A stretch of DNA of 32,589 bases from Actinobacillus ureae ATCC 25976 (GTDB taxonomy: Bacteria; Pseudomonadota; Gammaproteobacteria; Enterobacterales; Pasteurellaceae), in assembly GCF_000188255.1 (NCBI RefSeq), contig NZ_GL831081.1:458830-491418 (forward strand), given 5' to 3'. Within the stretch, counting starts at the first letter, position 1; the number at the start of each line of letters is the position of its first letter. Of this stretch, positions 17,090 through 25,521 are shown in pieces. Both the position numbers and the translations under genes were made by a program. A model generated the notes under the pieces. The model worked only from the letters and a program-made list of their open reading frames with translations. It made no database searches and was not told where the DNA came from.

Positions 17090-17941
17090 ATGACCGCACT
17101 TACTCAAATTGCCCGCTATAAAATGTTTGGCGGCTATCACGAACGTTATACACATTATTCGAACAGCACCCACTGTGAAATGACTTTTGCCATCTACTTT
17201 CCGCCGCAAGTGGAACAAGGGCAAAAAGTGCCAGTCCTTTATTGGCTTTCTGGGCTGACTTGTACCGATGAAAACTTTGCCACCAAAGCCGGCGCACAAC
17301 AATTTGCTGCCCAGCACGGTATTGCAATTGTGATGCCGGATACCTCACCACGTGGCGAATCCGTTACAAATGATGAAGGCTATGATTTAGGTCAAGGTGC
17401 CGGTTTCTACCTCAATTCCACCCAACAACCGTGGGCTGCGCATTTCAAAATGTATGACTACATCGTGCAAGAGCTGCCGGCACTTATTGAGGCAAACTTC
17501 CCAGTTAGCGATAAACGTTCAATTTCAGGTCACAGTATGGGTGGACACGGTGCGATCCAAATCGGCTTAAAGAATCCAGAACGTTACTGTGCAATCTCGG
17601 CTTTCTCGCCGATCGTTACCCCAAGCCAAGTGCCGTGGGGACAAAAAGCCTTCACTGCTTATTTGGGTGAAAATCAGACTGCTTGGGCGGAATATGACAG
17701 CTTTGCGTTATTAGATAACGTATCACCGGCTCGCCCTATTTTGATTGAGCAAGGGCTTGCCGATAGTTTCTATCCAACCCAATTACAGCCGGAAATGTTT
17801 GCCGAAAAAGCGCAAAAGCTAGGCTTTGATGTCACGCTTAATTTGCACGAAGGTTATGATCACAGCTATTTCTTTATCGCGACTTTTATCGAAAAACATA
17901 TCGTATTTCATGCAAAAGCATTAGCTGCTATGGGAATATAA
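17090..17941 (+). CDS. fghA: S-formylglutathione hydrolase (esterase D)
   Basis: Hydrolyses S-formylglutathione, the AdhC product, to formate and glutathione, completing formaldehyde detoxification. The 283-residue alpha/beta hydrolase has the nucleophile elbow GHSMGGHGA with Ser149, the oxyanion segment WLSGLTCTDENF, the aspartate of the triad in LIEQGLADSFY, and His in GYDHSYFFI near the end. GGGAG precedes the ATG. It follows the GST by 14 bases and is followed one base later by the metallo-hydrolase pseudogene. In H. influenzae the homologue lies directly beside adhC. Confidence 0.95.
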   Translation: MTALTQIARYKMFGGYHERYTHYSNSTHCEMTFAIYFPPQVEQGQKVPVLYWLSGLTCTDENFATKAGAQQFAAQHGIAIVMPDTSPRGESVTNDEGYDLGQGAGFYLNSTQQPWAAHFKMYDYIVQELPALIEANFPVSDKRSISGHSMGGHGAIQIGLKNPERYCAISAFSPIVTPSQVPWGQKAFTAYLGENQTAWAEYDSFALLDNVSPARPILIEQGLADSFYPTQLQPEMFAEKAQKLGFDVTLNLHEGYDHSYFFIATFIEKHIVFHAKALAAMGI

Positions 17942-17942
17942 T

Positions 17943-19046
17943 GTGAAGAAATGGCTTAAAGGCTTACTTTATCTGTTTAGTGGGCTACTACTGATAGTCG
18001 CAGTACTCGGCATTATGCTTTATCGCAATATCGGCGGTTTACTGGATGAAAACCATTTCCGTGATCTGCCGTATTATAAAAACGGACAGTTTACTAATCT
18101 GTATGAACCGGAATTGCCTTACTATCCGGAACAGGCGACCGGCAAAGGCGGCTTTATTCATTATGACGGTTATACACCGAAAGCACGTTTACCGATGACG
18201 ATGTTAGATCAGAACAGCTTTGGGTAAGCGGAACAATTCGCTTACTACTGGTTAGGTCATTCGTAGGCAATTTTAGAATTGAGCGGTCAACGTATCTTAA
18301 TTGATCCAGTTTTCGGTAATGCAAATCCGCTTGATTTTCCGTTGATTGCCCCTCGCTTTCAAGAAGCGCCGATTCAGTTGCAAAACTTACCGAAGCTCGA
18401 TGCAGTGCTACTGACACATGATCACTACGATCATTTAGAAGCGGATACGATTCGCTATTTAGCGGATAAAGTTGATCGCTTTATTACACCGTTAGGTGTA
18501 GGGGCAAGATTACAATCGTGGGGCGTGCCGGTGGAAAAAATTAATGAATTAGGTTGGGGTGATAGCAGTATGCTGGGTGAGATAAAACTGACCGCAGAAA
18601 CCGCTCAACATTATACCTCTCGCTGGACAACCGACCGCAATAAAACCCTATGGGCTTCTTTTGTCTTGGAAGCAAACGGACAACGCATCTTTTGGAGCGG
18701 AGACACCAGCTACGGCAAACATTTAGCGGAAATCGGGCAGAAATATGGTGGATTTGATCTCGCTTTCGTTGAAATTGATGCTGCCAATGCCGGCTGGCCC
18801 AAAACGCATATGTTCTCGGAACAAGCGGTGCAAGCTGCCCAAGATCTTAATGCGAAACGAATGCTACCGATTCATTGGGGTGTATTTAGCCTAGGACGTA
18901 ACCCTTGGTATCAATCTATTGACACCAGCGTTAAAACAGCTGCGGAAAAGGGCGTTATATTAGACGTGCCGAAAATGGGTGAAAAATACCAACCGGAACA
19001 TTTCCAAAACAATCAATGGTGGCAAGCCCCAGAACTTAGAAGATAA
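17943..19046 (+). pseudogene. MBL-fold metallo-hydrolase gene with two in-frame stop codons
   Basis: A membrane-anchored beta-lactamase-fold hydrolase, recognisable along its whole length in one frame. The GTG start (17943) is followed by a membrane helix (about 5-27), then an internal TAA (18225-18227) and TAG (18264-18266). After these the frame is open to 19046 and includes the metal motif THDHYDHLEAD, FWSGDTSYG and LPIHWGVF. The residues between and around the stops (AEQFAYYWLGHS, then AILELSGQRILIDPVF) fit the family, so both stops are point mutations, not frameshifts. The downstream frame could restart at a TTG (18279) but lacks the WLGHS strand. It is last in the GST-fghA operon and probably not functional. 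Confidence 0.85.
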
Positions 19047-19074
19047 GCCTTTTACCCTAGCTTTAAAGCAACTT

Positions 19075-19127
19075 ACAAGCGGTCTAATTTTGTAAAAAAT
19101 TTGCAAATTTTGACCGCTTGATTTTTT
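19075..19127. terminator. Uptake-signal hairpin, convergent terminator
   Basis: CAAGCGGTC (19076-19084) and GACCGCTTG (19112-19120) form a stem with an A/T-rich loop, followed by six T on the plus strand. It lies between the pseudogene and the convergent araC-type gene, overlapping the latter's last bases. Confidence 0.7.
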
Positions 19128-20100
19128 ATACAATTCGCCCGAAGTGCATTTCGTCTTCTTTTAAGCGATGAATATCCCGTAATGGCGGTTCACCGAAAAA
19201 GCAGGCGTATTCTCGATTAAATTGATTTGGGCTTTCATAGCCGACCTCCATTGCGGCGCTGGTCGCATCAAAATTTTGCTTAAACATCAAACGTCTAGCG
19301 TGTTGTAATCGTAATTGTTTTTGGTATTGCAACGGGCTTGTGCCGGTAATTTTACGGAAATGCTGACGGAGCGAAGACGGACTGGTAAAAACCATTTCCG
19401 CCAGGCGATCCATTTCAATCTTTTCAGCATAATGTTCATTAAAATAGGCAATTACCTTTGCAATTTTTTGTTCAATCGTACCTTGCGTAAACAATCTTCT
19501 TAACATTGCATGATGGTCACTTGCTAGTAATCGCAAGGCAATTTCTCGCTCTACTAACGGTCGCAAATATGATTTTAATTTTGGAGTTTTAAGCAATTTC
19601 ATCAAACGCAAAATGCTATCTAGTAAATCTTCATCTGCAGGAAAGACCGATAAGCTATCTGATAAACTGGAAGTTGTCGGTTGCCACTGCGTTTGTTCGT
19701 CAAGTTCTCGCAGTAACATCGCATCAAGCTCAATCCGCAAACTCAAATACGGTTCATGTCTAGAAGCATTGAGCACATTGGAAACTACCGATAAGTCCAG
19801 CGTTGTGAGCGCCGTTTGTCCCCGATGAATTTCCATTACACTCTCGCCAAAATTCACATGTTGCGAGCCTTGCACCACCAAAAATAAGCTTAACGGATAA
19901 ATGCATGGCATAGGGTTGGTTGTGTGATTACGCCGACAAAGGCTTAAAGTTTGAATTTCAGTCGTGTAGAAACACCCTTCTTCTGCGGTAAATTCTTTTA
20001 TCGATTCCGCAATTTGTTGCAATTTTTCATCCGATTCCTCTCTTTTCACATATTCTACCCACCTTATCAAATTAGGCAATAATTTGCTTGTTTTCGGCAA
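19126..20100 (-). CDS. AraC-family transcriptional regulator
   Basis: A 324-residue regulator with an N-terminal AraC_N-type cupin-like domain (about 40-190; NPMPCIYPLSLFLVVQGSQHVNFGE, HRGQTALTTLDLSV) and two C-terminal helix-turn-helix units (MDRLAEMVFTSPSSLRQHFRKITGTSP and DATSAAMEVGYESPNQFNREYACFFG). The effector is unknown. The open frame is bounded upstream by a stop, and the only usual start before the conserved region is the TTG at 20100, which lacks a clear ribosome site. The start is therefore uncertain. It is divergent from the thioredoxin gene across 78 bases, so it may control the thioredoxin and nitronate monooxygenase genes. Confidence 0.88.
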   Translation of the reverse strand: MPKTSKLLPNLIRWVEYVKREESDEKLQQIAESIKEFTAEEGCFYTTEIQTLSLCRRNHTTNPMPCIYPLSLFLVVQGSQHVNFGESVMEIHRGQTALTTLDLSVVSNVLNASRHEPYLSLRIELDAMLLRELDEQTQWQPTTSSLSDSLSVFPADEDLLDSILRLMKLLKTPKLKSYLRPLVEREIALRLLASDHHAMLRRLFTQGTIEQKIAKVIAYFNEHYAEKIEMDRLAEMVFTSPSSLRQHFRKITGTSPLQYQKQLRLQHARRLMFKQNFDATSAAMEVGYESPNQFNREYACFFGEPPLRDIHRLKEDEMHFGRIV

Positions 20101-20121
20101 GAAATGACCGCTTGTTCTTTC

Positions 20122-20127
20122 TATAAT
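20122..20127 (+). promoter_or_regulatory. -10 element of the thioredoxin gene
   Basis: A perfect TATAAT with no acceptable -35 at 16-18 bases, as in activator-dependent promoters. The AraC-type gene divergent from it is the natural candidate activator. An uptake signal (20107-20115) occupies the space where the -35 spacer would be. Confidence 0.5.
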
Positions 20128-20178
20128 GCCTCACATCAGCACAAGACTGAAACAATTTAACAAGATGGAGAATTCCCA

Positions 20179-20604
20179 ATGAGCAATACTATTTTTTATT
20201 CAAACGATAACGATTTTGAGCAAGATGTTTTGAATGCAAAACAACCCGTGTTAGTGGATTTTTATGCAGACTGGTGTCCACCATGTCAAATGATTGCACC
20301 AAGCTTAGAAGCGCTTGCAAAGGAATATCAAGGCAAAGCGAAAATCGTGAAAATCAATGTCGATCAAAATCCTGAGCTTTCAATGAAATTTGATGTTCGC
20401 AACATTCCAACATTGATAACCTTCCGCAATGGCGAGGTTATTGATCGCACCGCAGGCGCAAGCGAAATTCGTGTGGATATTAACGTTGAAAGCTCAAATG
20501 CTAGCCGTGCCGAAGTCGAGGCTTTAATTGCAGAAATTCCGAATCACTCTCCGTTATACGATATGTTTACCAACCCAGTTCCTGTGGTTCATCGTATTGT
20601 TTAA
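20179..20604 (+). CDS. Thioredoxin with WCPPC active site and C-terminal extension
   Basis: A 141-residue cytoplasmic thioredoxin-fold protein. The active site is WCPPC (32-36) instead of the usual WCGPC, and the cis-proline is in RNIPTLITF (about 75-82). After GEVIDRTAGAS the sequence does not follow a normal thioredoxin. It continues with a charged helix (SNASRAEVEALIAEI) and a tail ending NPVPVVHRIV, making it about 30 residues longer than typical TrxA. GGAG lies eight bases before the ATG. The nitronate monooxygenase follows 78 bases downstream past an uptake signal (20625-20633), so co-transcription is possible. It is unlikely to be the main housekeeping TrxA. Confidence 0.85.
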   Translation: MSNTIFYSNDNDFEQDVLNAKQPVLVDFYADWCPPCQMIAPSLEALAKEYQGKAKIVKINVDQNPELSMKFDVRNIPTLITFRNGEVIDRTAGASEIRVDINVESSNASRAEVEALIAEIPNHSPLYDMFTNPVPVVHRIV

Positions 20605-20682
20605 GGCTAATTTTAATTAACATTACAAGCGGTCATTTTCCCTCAAAAGTTTGCAAATGATCGCTAAAACAAAGGATATAAA

Positions 20683-21660
20683 ATGAAAAATCGAATTACG
20701 GAAATTTTAGGGATTGAAAAACCTATCGTGCAAGACCCAATGTCGTGGGTAACCAATGCTGAATTTGTGGCGGCGGTAAGTAATACAGGTGGCTATGGTG
20801 TGCTTGGGCCGAATGCAGGGCAAACAGAGATGACCAGTTCTCCGATTGAAACGGCTGAGCGTATGCGAGCAGAAATTCGCAAAACTAAAGCCCTAACGGA
20901 TAAGCCGTTTGGCGTGAACCTTGCCCCAAATCCTGATCAATCAAAAGATCCTTGGACTCGTCCGATTATTGATGCCATCAAAGAAGAAGGTGTGCACGGT
21001 GTAGTATGGATGGGCGTAGGCGATGGCACAGTGTTACCGGAAATTTTTGCCGAATTAAAACAAGCAGGTGTGAAAATTATTTTCCGAGCAATCACCCCTA
21101 CGATTGCTAATACGCAACAAGCGGAACAAGCAGGGGCGGATATTATTGTCGCAACCGGTTTTGATGAAGGCGGTTTAATGCCGGAAAAAGCGATTGGTAC
21201 TTTTGCGATTGTACCGATGATTGTCGATGCAGCGAAAAATGTACCCGTTATGGCAGCTGGCGGTATTTCCGACCATCGCACTACTAAAGCCGCATTTGCT
21301 TTAGGTGCGGAAGGGATTTTTGTGGGAACGGCATTATTGGCAACCAGAGAAAACCCAACCCATAAACGAGTGAAAGAAAGTATTGTTCGCTCAACACCTG
21401 ATGATTTATTACTCTTTAAAGCACCGCCAACATTCACCCGTTCTTTCACCAGTAAACTCACGGAAAAATTGGTCGAACTCACTCAAAGTGGTGCAGATGA
21501 CAGCGAAATCGGTAAAGCAATGGCAGGCTTATCTGGTTTCGGTAACGGTATGATGAAAGGCGATTTCGATAACGGTTGGGGCTGTGTCGGCTTAGGCATT
21601 GCCAATATCCACGAAATCAAAACCGTAGCGGAAGTGATAGACGGTTTATTTGCTGAATAA
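20683..21660 (+). CDS. Nitronate monooxygenase family flavoprotein
   Basis: A 325-residue FMN-dependent TIM-barrel protein of the nitronate monooxygenase/2-nitropropane dioxygenase family, which also includes FabK-type enoyl-ACP reductases. Features seen: the N-terminal IEKPIVQDPMSWVTNAEFVAAVSNTGGYGVLG, GADIIVATGFDEGG with the phosphate-binding PVMAAGGISD, and GAEGIFVGTALLAT. These are the FMN site segments in order. Likely roles are oxidation of toxic alkyl nitronates or a related reduction; the substrate is not determined by sequence. AAAGGA precedes the ATG. It is flanked by two thioredoxin-fold genes, suggesting a redox-stress unit. Confidence 0.88.
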   Translation: MKNRITEILGIEKPIVQDPMSWVTNAEFVAAVSNTGGYGVLGPNAGQTEMTSSPIETAERMRAEIRKTKALTDKPFGVNLAPNPDQSKDPWTRPIIDAIKEEGVHGVVWMGVGDGTVLPEIFAELKQAGVKIIFRAITPTIANTQQAEQAGADIIVATGFDEGGLMPEKAIGTFAIVPMIVDAAKNVPVMAAGGISDHRTTKAAFALGAEGIFVGTALLATRENPTHKRVKESIVRSTPDDLLLFKAPPTFTRSFTSKLTEKLVELTQSGADDSEIGKAMAGLSGFGNGMMKGDFDNGWGCVGLGIANIHEIKTVAEVIDGLFAE

Positions 21661-21666
21661 CAATGC

Positions 21667-21713
21667 ACAAGCGGTCGGATTTTGTAAAATGTTGCAAAAA
21701 TCTGACCGCTTGT
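21667..21713 (+). terminator. Inverted uptake-signal pair after the nitronate monooxygenase gene
   Basis: ACAAGCGGTC (21667-21676) pairs with GACCGCTTGT (21704-21713), with further A/T pairing inside. The stem is followed by CGTTTTA. It is a likely but imperfect terminator and a perfect uptake-signal pair. Confidence 0.65.
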
Positions 21714-21735
21714 CGTTTTAAAAGAGGAGGGAAAT

Positions 21736-22062
21736 ATGCATAACGCTCACGATCTTGCGACTATCGAACAGTATCTTGCTGAAAATCGCTTAACACTACT
21801 TTATGTACAAGCACCAAATTGCGGTGTGTGTACGGTATTTAGAAAACAGGTTGCCGAAGTCGTGGCGGAATTACCTGAAATTGCAGGTATTGAAACCAAT
21901 ATTGTAACAGTACCGATGATTGCCGGTCGTTTTCATGTACTCACCGCACCTGCGGTACTTTTCTTTGCGGACGGCAAAGAAATTTGGCGTTCGGCGAGAT
22001 ATATTAATATGAGGGAACTTAAAGAAGTATTGGAGAAATATATAAAAGAATATACCGCCTAG
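21736..22062 (+). CDS. Small thioredoxin-family protein (CGVC)
   Basis: A 108-residue thioredoxin-fold protein with the redox motif CGVC (Cys29-Cys32, in APNCGVCTVFRKQV) and the cis-proline strand HVLTAPAVLFFADGKE. There is no signal peptide, so it is cytoplasmic. Similar small proteins in Firmicutes and Pasteurellaceae are annotated only as thioredoxin family; the partner is unknown. A strong ribosome site, GAGGAGGG, precedes the ATG. Its stop codon lies inside the arm of a terminator hairpin. Confidence 0.85.
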   Translation: MHNAHDLATIEQYLAENRLTLLYVQAPNCGVCTVFRKQVAEVVAELPEIAGIETNIVTVPMIAGRFHVLTAPAVLFFADGKEIWRSARYINMRELKEVLEKYIKEYTA

Positions 22063-22083
22063 CTCTCTAGGCGGTATTTTTAC
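22052..22083 (+). terminator. Terminator overlapping the stop codon of the small thioredoxin gene
   Basis: ATACCGCCTAG (22052-22062) and CTAGGCGGTAT (22067-22077), a perfect 11-bp stem with a CTCT loop and five T. The left arm contains the TAG stop. Without a T run on the other side it mainly serves the plus strand. Confidence 0.9.
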
Positions 22084-22096
22084 ATAGACGGGAAAA

Positions 22097-23461
22097 CTAG
22101 CTTTTTAGTGCATTTAAGAGTTTATTGTGAATTCCGCCAAATGCGCCGTTACTCATCACTAAAATATGATCGTTCGGCTTCGCTTCTTTTATCACTAACG
22201 CTACCAATTCATCAAGATTTGCCGACCATGCCGCCGGTTGTGAGAGTGAATCGGTAATCACCGAAACCGACCAAGGAATCGTGTCCGGTTGGTAAACAAA
22301 TACCGCATTCGCATCGCCTAAACTTAGCGCAATTTCTTCTTTATGCACGCCCATTTTCATCGTATTGGAGCGGGGTTCAAGTACCGCCAAAATACGCTGT
22401 TCTTTGCCGACTTTGCCACGTAAAGCATCAATGGTTGCCGCAATTGCAGTTGGGTGATGGGCAAAGTCATCATAAACGGTAATACCATTCACTTCGCCTT
22501 TCACTTCTAAACGGCGGTTCGCATTAATGAATGAACCAAGTGCTTCGCAAGCGCCTGCTACCGATACACCAGCGTGATGTGCCGCCGCAATCGTCATTAA
22601 TGCATTATGCATATTATGCTCACCGATAATATTCCATTTTACTTCACCGGCTTTTTCACCTTTGTGGAATACTTCGAAATGCGAACAATCTGCTGAAATC
22701 GGTTTTGCAAACCACTGTTTATCTTCGCCAATAAATTGCAGCTCGCTGTAACTGCCCATTTTTAGGGTATTCTGTACATTCTCATCCGCTGCTGCCGAAA
22801 GAATACAACCGCTACTCGGCATGGTACGGATTAAATGATGGAACTGACGTTGAATCGCTTTTAAATCGTCAAAAATATCTGCATGGTCAAATTCAATATT
22901 GTTGATAATTAACGTTTTCGGTGTGTAATGCACAAATTTAGACCGCTTGTCAAAGAACGCCGAATCATACTCATCCGCTTCAATCACAAAGAATTTGCTT
23001 GAACCGGCACGTGCCGAAATACCGAAATTACCGGCAACGCCACCGATTAAAAAGCCGGTATCAATCTGATTTTGATCTAAAATCCACGCTAACATGCCAG
23101 TGGTAGTGGTTTTACCGTGCGTACCAGACACCGCTAGAACCCAGCGATCTTTTAACAGATGATCATGTAACCATTGTGGGCCTGAAGTGTAATTTAGCTG
23201 ATTATCCAATACATATTCTACGCAAGGATTGCCACGGCTCATTGCGTTACCGATAACCACTAAATCCGGCGCCGGCTGAAGCTGCGCCACATCATAATTA
23301 GGAATGATTTCGATACCTTGATTTTCTAAAAATGTACTCATCGGCGGATAAACATTGGTATCCGAACCTGTCACTTTATAGCCCAGTTCTCGTGCGATCA
23401 TCGCTACACCGCCCATAAAAGTGCCACAAATACCAAGAATGTGAATGTGTTTTTGCGTCAT
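22097..23461 (-). CDS. mpl: UDP-N-acetylmuramate:L-alanyl-gamma-D-glutamyl-meso-diaminopimelate ligase
   Basis: Recycles cell-wall peptide by joining the freed tripeptide to UDP-MurNAc in the cytoplasm. The 454-residue Mur-ligase protein has an N-terminal UDP-binding Rossmann domain (IHILGICGTFMGGVAMIARELG), the ATP-binding loop GTHGKTTTT (113-121), the central domain with IEADEYDSAF and NNIEFDHADIFDDL, and the C-terminal domain with DDFAHHPTAI. These features separate Mpl from MurC. AAAGG lies eight bases before the ATG. It is divergent from fbp, sharing an intergenic stretch that holds a CRP site. An uptake signal lies at 22942-22950. Confidence 0.95.
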   Translation of the reverse strand: MTQKHIHILGICGTFMGGVAMIARELGYKVTGSDTNVYPPMSTFLENQGIEIIPNYDVAQLQPAPDLVVIGNAMSRGNPCVEYVLDNQLNYTSGPQWLHDHLLKDRWVLAVSGTHGKTTTTGMLAWILDQNQIDTGFLIGGVAGNFGISARAGSSKFFVIEADEYDSAFFDKRSKFVHYTPKTLIINNIEFDHADIFDDLKAIQRQFHHLIRTMPSSGCILSAAADENVQNTLKMGSYSELQFIGEDKQWFAKPISADCSHFEVFHKGEKAGEVKWNIIGEHNMHNALMTIAAAHHAGVSVAGACEALGSFINANRRLEVKGEVNGITVYDDFAHHPTAIAATIDALRGKVGKEQRILAVLEPRSNTMKMGVHKEEIALSLGDANAVFVYQPDTIPWSVSVITDSLSQPAAWSANLDELVALVIKEAKPNDHILVMSNGAFGGIHNKLLNALKS

Positions 23462-23486
23462 AAATTAGCCTTTAATGTAAAAATTT

Positions 23487-23548
23487 TGTGATCAATGTCA
23501 CAAACTTGTTATGCCCCGTTAGAGGGAGCTTTAATTTCTTTCTATAAT
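23487..23548 (+). promoter_or_regulatory. CRP site and promoter of fbp
   Basis: A perfect CRP core, TGTGA-N6-TCACA (23487-23502), with dyad extension TTGTGA/TCACAA. A perfect -10, TATAAT (23543-23548), lies downstream with only a weak -35 (TTAGAG, 23519-23524, 18-base spacer). The site centre is about 60 bases before the predicted start, the class I position. The core also lies 26 bases upstream of the mpl start, so it could affect mpl too. Confidence 0.75.
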
Positions 23549-23584
23549 ACCGCTAGCTATTTTAGCATACTCCAAGGAGAAATT

Positions 23585-24589
23585 ATGAAAACACTCGGCG
23601 AATTTATTATTGAAAAACAAGCAGAGTACCCAGAAGCAAAAGGTGAATTAAGCGGTATTTTATCGTCTATTCGCCTTGCGGCTAAAATTATTCATCGTGA
23701 AATTAACCGTGCCGGTTTAAGCCAAGATATTTTAGGCGTTGCCGGATCTGAAAACATTCAAGGCGAAGCACAAATGAAATTAGATGTGTTTGCCAATGAG
23801 ACGATGAAAAAAGCATTAATTGCACGTGAAGATGTGGCAGGTTTTGCCTCTGAAGAAGACGATAACTTCGTTGCTTTTGACAACGAAATAGGTAGAAATG
23901 CAAAATATATTTTAATGACTGATCCTTTAGACGGTTCTTCAAATATTGATGTAAACGTTTCTGTCGGCACGATTTTCTCAATTTATAAACGTGTTTCACC
24001 GATTGGTACGCCGGTTACGATTGAAGATTTCTTACAAGAAGGGCGCAAACAAGTGGCGTCGGGCTATGTCACTTACGGTTCATCTACAATGTTGGTTTAT
24101 ACCACCGGTAACGGCGTCAACGGCTTTACTTATGACCCGTCACTCGGTTTATTTATTCTGTCTCATCCGGATATGAAAATGCCGTTTGAAGGAAAATATT
24201 ACTCAATTAACGAAGGACAATATGTCACTTTCTCTATGGGCGTGAAAAAATTCATCAAATATTGCCAAGAAAGTGACGAAGCAACTAAACGCCCATATTC
24301 ATCTCGTTATATCGGTTCCTTAGTATCGGATTTCCACCGCAATCTGTTAAAAGGTGGGATCTATATCTACCCAACCTCAACCGTCTATCCGAAAGGTAAA
24401 CTGCGTTTATTATATGAAGGCAATCCTATGGCGTTCTTGGCCGAGCAAGCCGGCGGTATGGCAACAGACGGTTTTAATCCGATTTTAGATATTAAACCGA
24501 CTGAACTACATCAACGTGTACCGTTCTTTGTCGGCTCAACCTCAATGGTGCAACAAGCGGTCAAATTTATGCAAGAATTTGCAGAATAG
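23585..24589 (+). CDS. fbp: Class I fructose-1,6-bisphosphatase
   Basis: Hydrolyses fructose-1,6-bisphosphate to fructose-6-phosphate, the committed step of gluconeogenesis. The 334-residue protein has the metal and substrate signature [23 protein letters not shown], the acidic [10 protein letters not shown], the [24 protein letters not shown] segment and the C-terminal [20 protein letters not shown]. The ATG at 23585 is used: AAGGAG (23574-23579) precedes it, and the in-frame ATG 90 bases upstream lies inside the CRP site and promoter. CRP activation fits a gluconeogenic gene. An uptake signal lies near its 3' end (24553-24561). Confidence 0.97.
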   Translation: MKTLGEFIIEKQAEYPEAKGELSGILSSIRLAAKIIHREINRAGLSQDILGVAGSENIQGEAQMKLDVFANETMKKALIAREDVAGFASEEDDNFVAFDNEIGRNAKYILMTDPLDGSSNIDVNVSVGTIFSIYKRVSPIGTPVTIEDFLQEGRKQVASGYVTYGSSTMLVYTTGNGVNGFTYDPSLGLFILSHPDMKMPFEGKYYSINEGQYVTFSMGVKKFIKYCQESDEATKRPYSSRYIGSLVSDFHRNLLKGGIYIYPTSTVYPKGKLRLLYEGNPMAFLAEQAGGMATDGFNPILDIKPTELHQRVPFFVGSTSMVQQAVKFMQEFAE

Positions 24590-24604
24590 TCCTAATAAAA
24601 ACAA

Positions 24605-24637
24605 AAAACCGAACACTTTTAAACGTTCGGTTTTTTT
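24605..24637. terminator. Bidirectional terminator between fbp and the peroxiredoxin gene
   Basis: CCGAAC (24609-24614) pairs with GTTCGG (24625-24630), extended by A/T pairs. It has seven T on the plus side and an A run that becomes T on the minus side. It serves both convergent genes. Confidence 0.85.
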
Positions 24638-24658
24638 ATAAGCGGTTAAATTTGCCTA

Positions 24659-25396
24659 TTATTTTGCAAAATACGCTTCTAAAGCATCGCTGCCGCCGAT
24701 TAATTTACCGCCGATAAAGATTTGTGGAACAGTTTGGCTACCTGCAACCGCACGTACCACTTTACCGCGTTGTGAATCGTTGTCTAATACGATTTCTTCA
24801 AAGCGTAAGCCTTTTTCAGCTAATAACGCTTTCGCTTTTGCACAGAATGGGCAATCTGTTTTGCTGAATACCACGATTGGATCTTGGTCTTTCCACTCAG
24901 GGTTTAAGAATTTGATCATGGTTTCCGCATCAGATACTTCAAACGGGTCGCCATCTTTTTCCGGCTCATCAAACATTTTAACTACTTCGCCGTTTTTCAC
25001 GAGCATAGAATAACGCCAAGAACGTTTACCAAAGCCTAAGTTCGCTTTATCAACTAAACGGCCCATGCCTTCAGTGAATTCGCCGTTACCGTCTGCTAAT
25101 AAGATTACGTTTTCCGCATCTTGGTCTTTCGCCCATGCGTTCATTACGAAAGTATCGTTTACAGAGATACAGATGATTGAATCTACATCTAATTTTTTGA
25201 ACTCGCCCGCTAATTCATTGTAGCGCGGTAAGTGAGTTGATGAACAAGTTGGCGTGAATGCACCTGGTAAAGAGAAAACCACAACAGTTTTGTTATCGAA
25301 TAAATCTGCAGTAGTTACATTAACCCATTCGCCACCTTTACGAGTTGGGAAAGTTACGTTAGGCACTTTTTGCCCAGTCATATCTTTAAATGACAT
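24659..25396 (-). CDS. Hybrid peroxiredoxin-glutaredoxin
   Basis: Reduces hydrogen peroxide and alkyl peroxides with glutathione as direct electron source. The 245-residue fusion joins a Prx5-type peroxiredoxin (about 1-160; peroxidatic Cys51 in PGAFTPTCSSTHLP) to a glutaredoxin (about 170-245; CPFC at 182-185, TVPQIFIGGKLIGG). This fusion, known as hybrid Prx5 in H. influenzae, lets the glutaredoxin reduce the peroxidase within one chain. AGGAGA precedes the ATG. It is divergent from oxyR, with a partial OxyR site between them. A TAGAAT -10 (25445-25440) has a poor -35, as expected for OxyR activation. Confidence 0.95.
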   Translation of the reverse strand: MSFKDMTGQKVPNVTFPTRKGGEWVNVTTADLFDNKTVVVFSLPGAFTPTCSSTHLPRYNELAGEFKKLDVDSIICISVNDTFVMNAWAKDQDAENVILLADGNGEFTEGMGRLVDKANLGFGKRSWRYSMLVKNGEVVKMFDEPEKDGDPFEVSDAETMIKFLNPEWKDQDPIVVFSKTDCPFCAKAKALLAEKGLRFEEIVLDNDSQRGKVVRAVAGSQTVPQIFIGGKLIGGSDALEAYFAK

Positions 25397-25469
25397 AAAA
25401 ATTCTCCTGTTTTACATAATGTTTTCAAAAACCGCACGCATTCTACACCTAAATATGCCATAATTCAGC

Positions 25470-25484
25470 CTATTTGATTAATAG
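25470..25484. promoter_or_regulatory. Partial OxyR-type binding site
   Basis: CTAT-N7-ATAG matches the two inner elements of the OxyR motif (four ATAG/CTAT blocks at 10-base steps); the outer two are degenerate. It sits directly upstream of the predicted -35 of the peroxiredoxin gene and within the oxyR promoter region, so it could activate the first and repress the second. Confidence 0.4.
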
Positions 25485-25521
25485 GAAAAATAGTCATTAT
25501 TCGATCTAACTGGGAGTTCCT

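Noticed and set aside
18225-18266. Stop-codon readthrough or recoding in the metallo-hydrolase gene
   Set aside because: Two different stops (TAA and TAG) in 42 bases, no selenocysteine-type TGA, no hairpin; simple gene decay explains it better.
23495-23584. 30-codon N-terminal extension of fbp
   Set aside because: It would begin inside the CRP site and run through the -10; the ATG at 23585 has a strong ribosome site.
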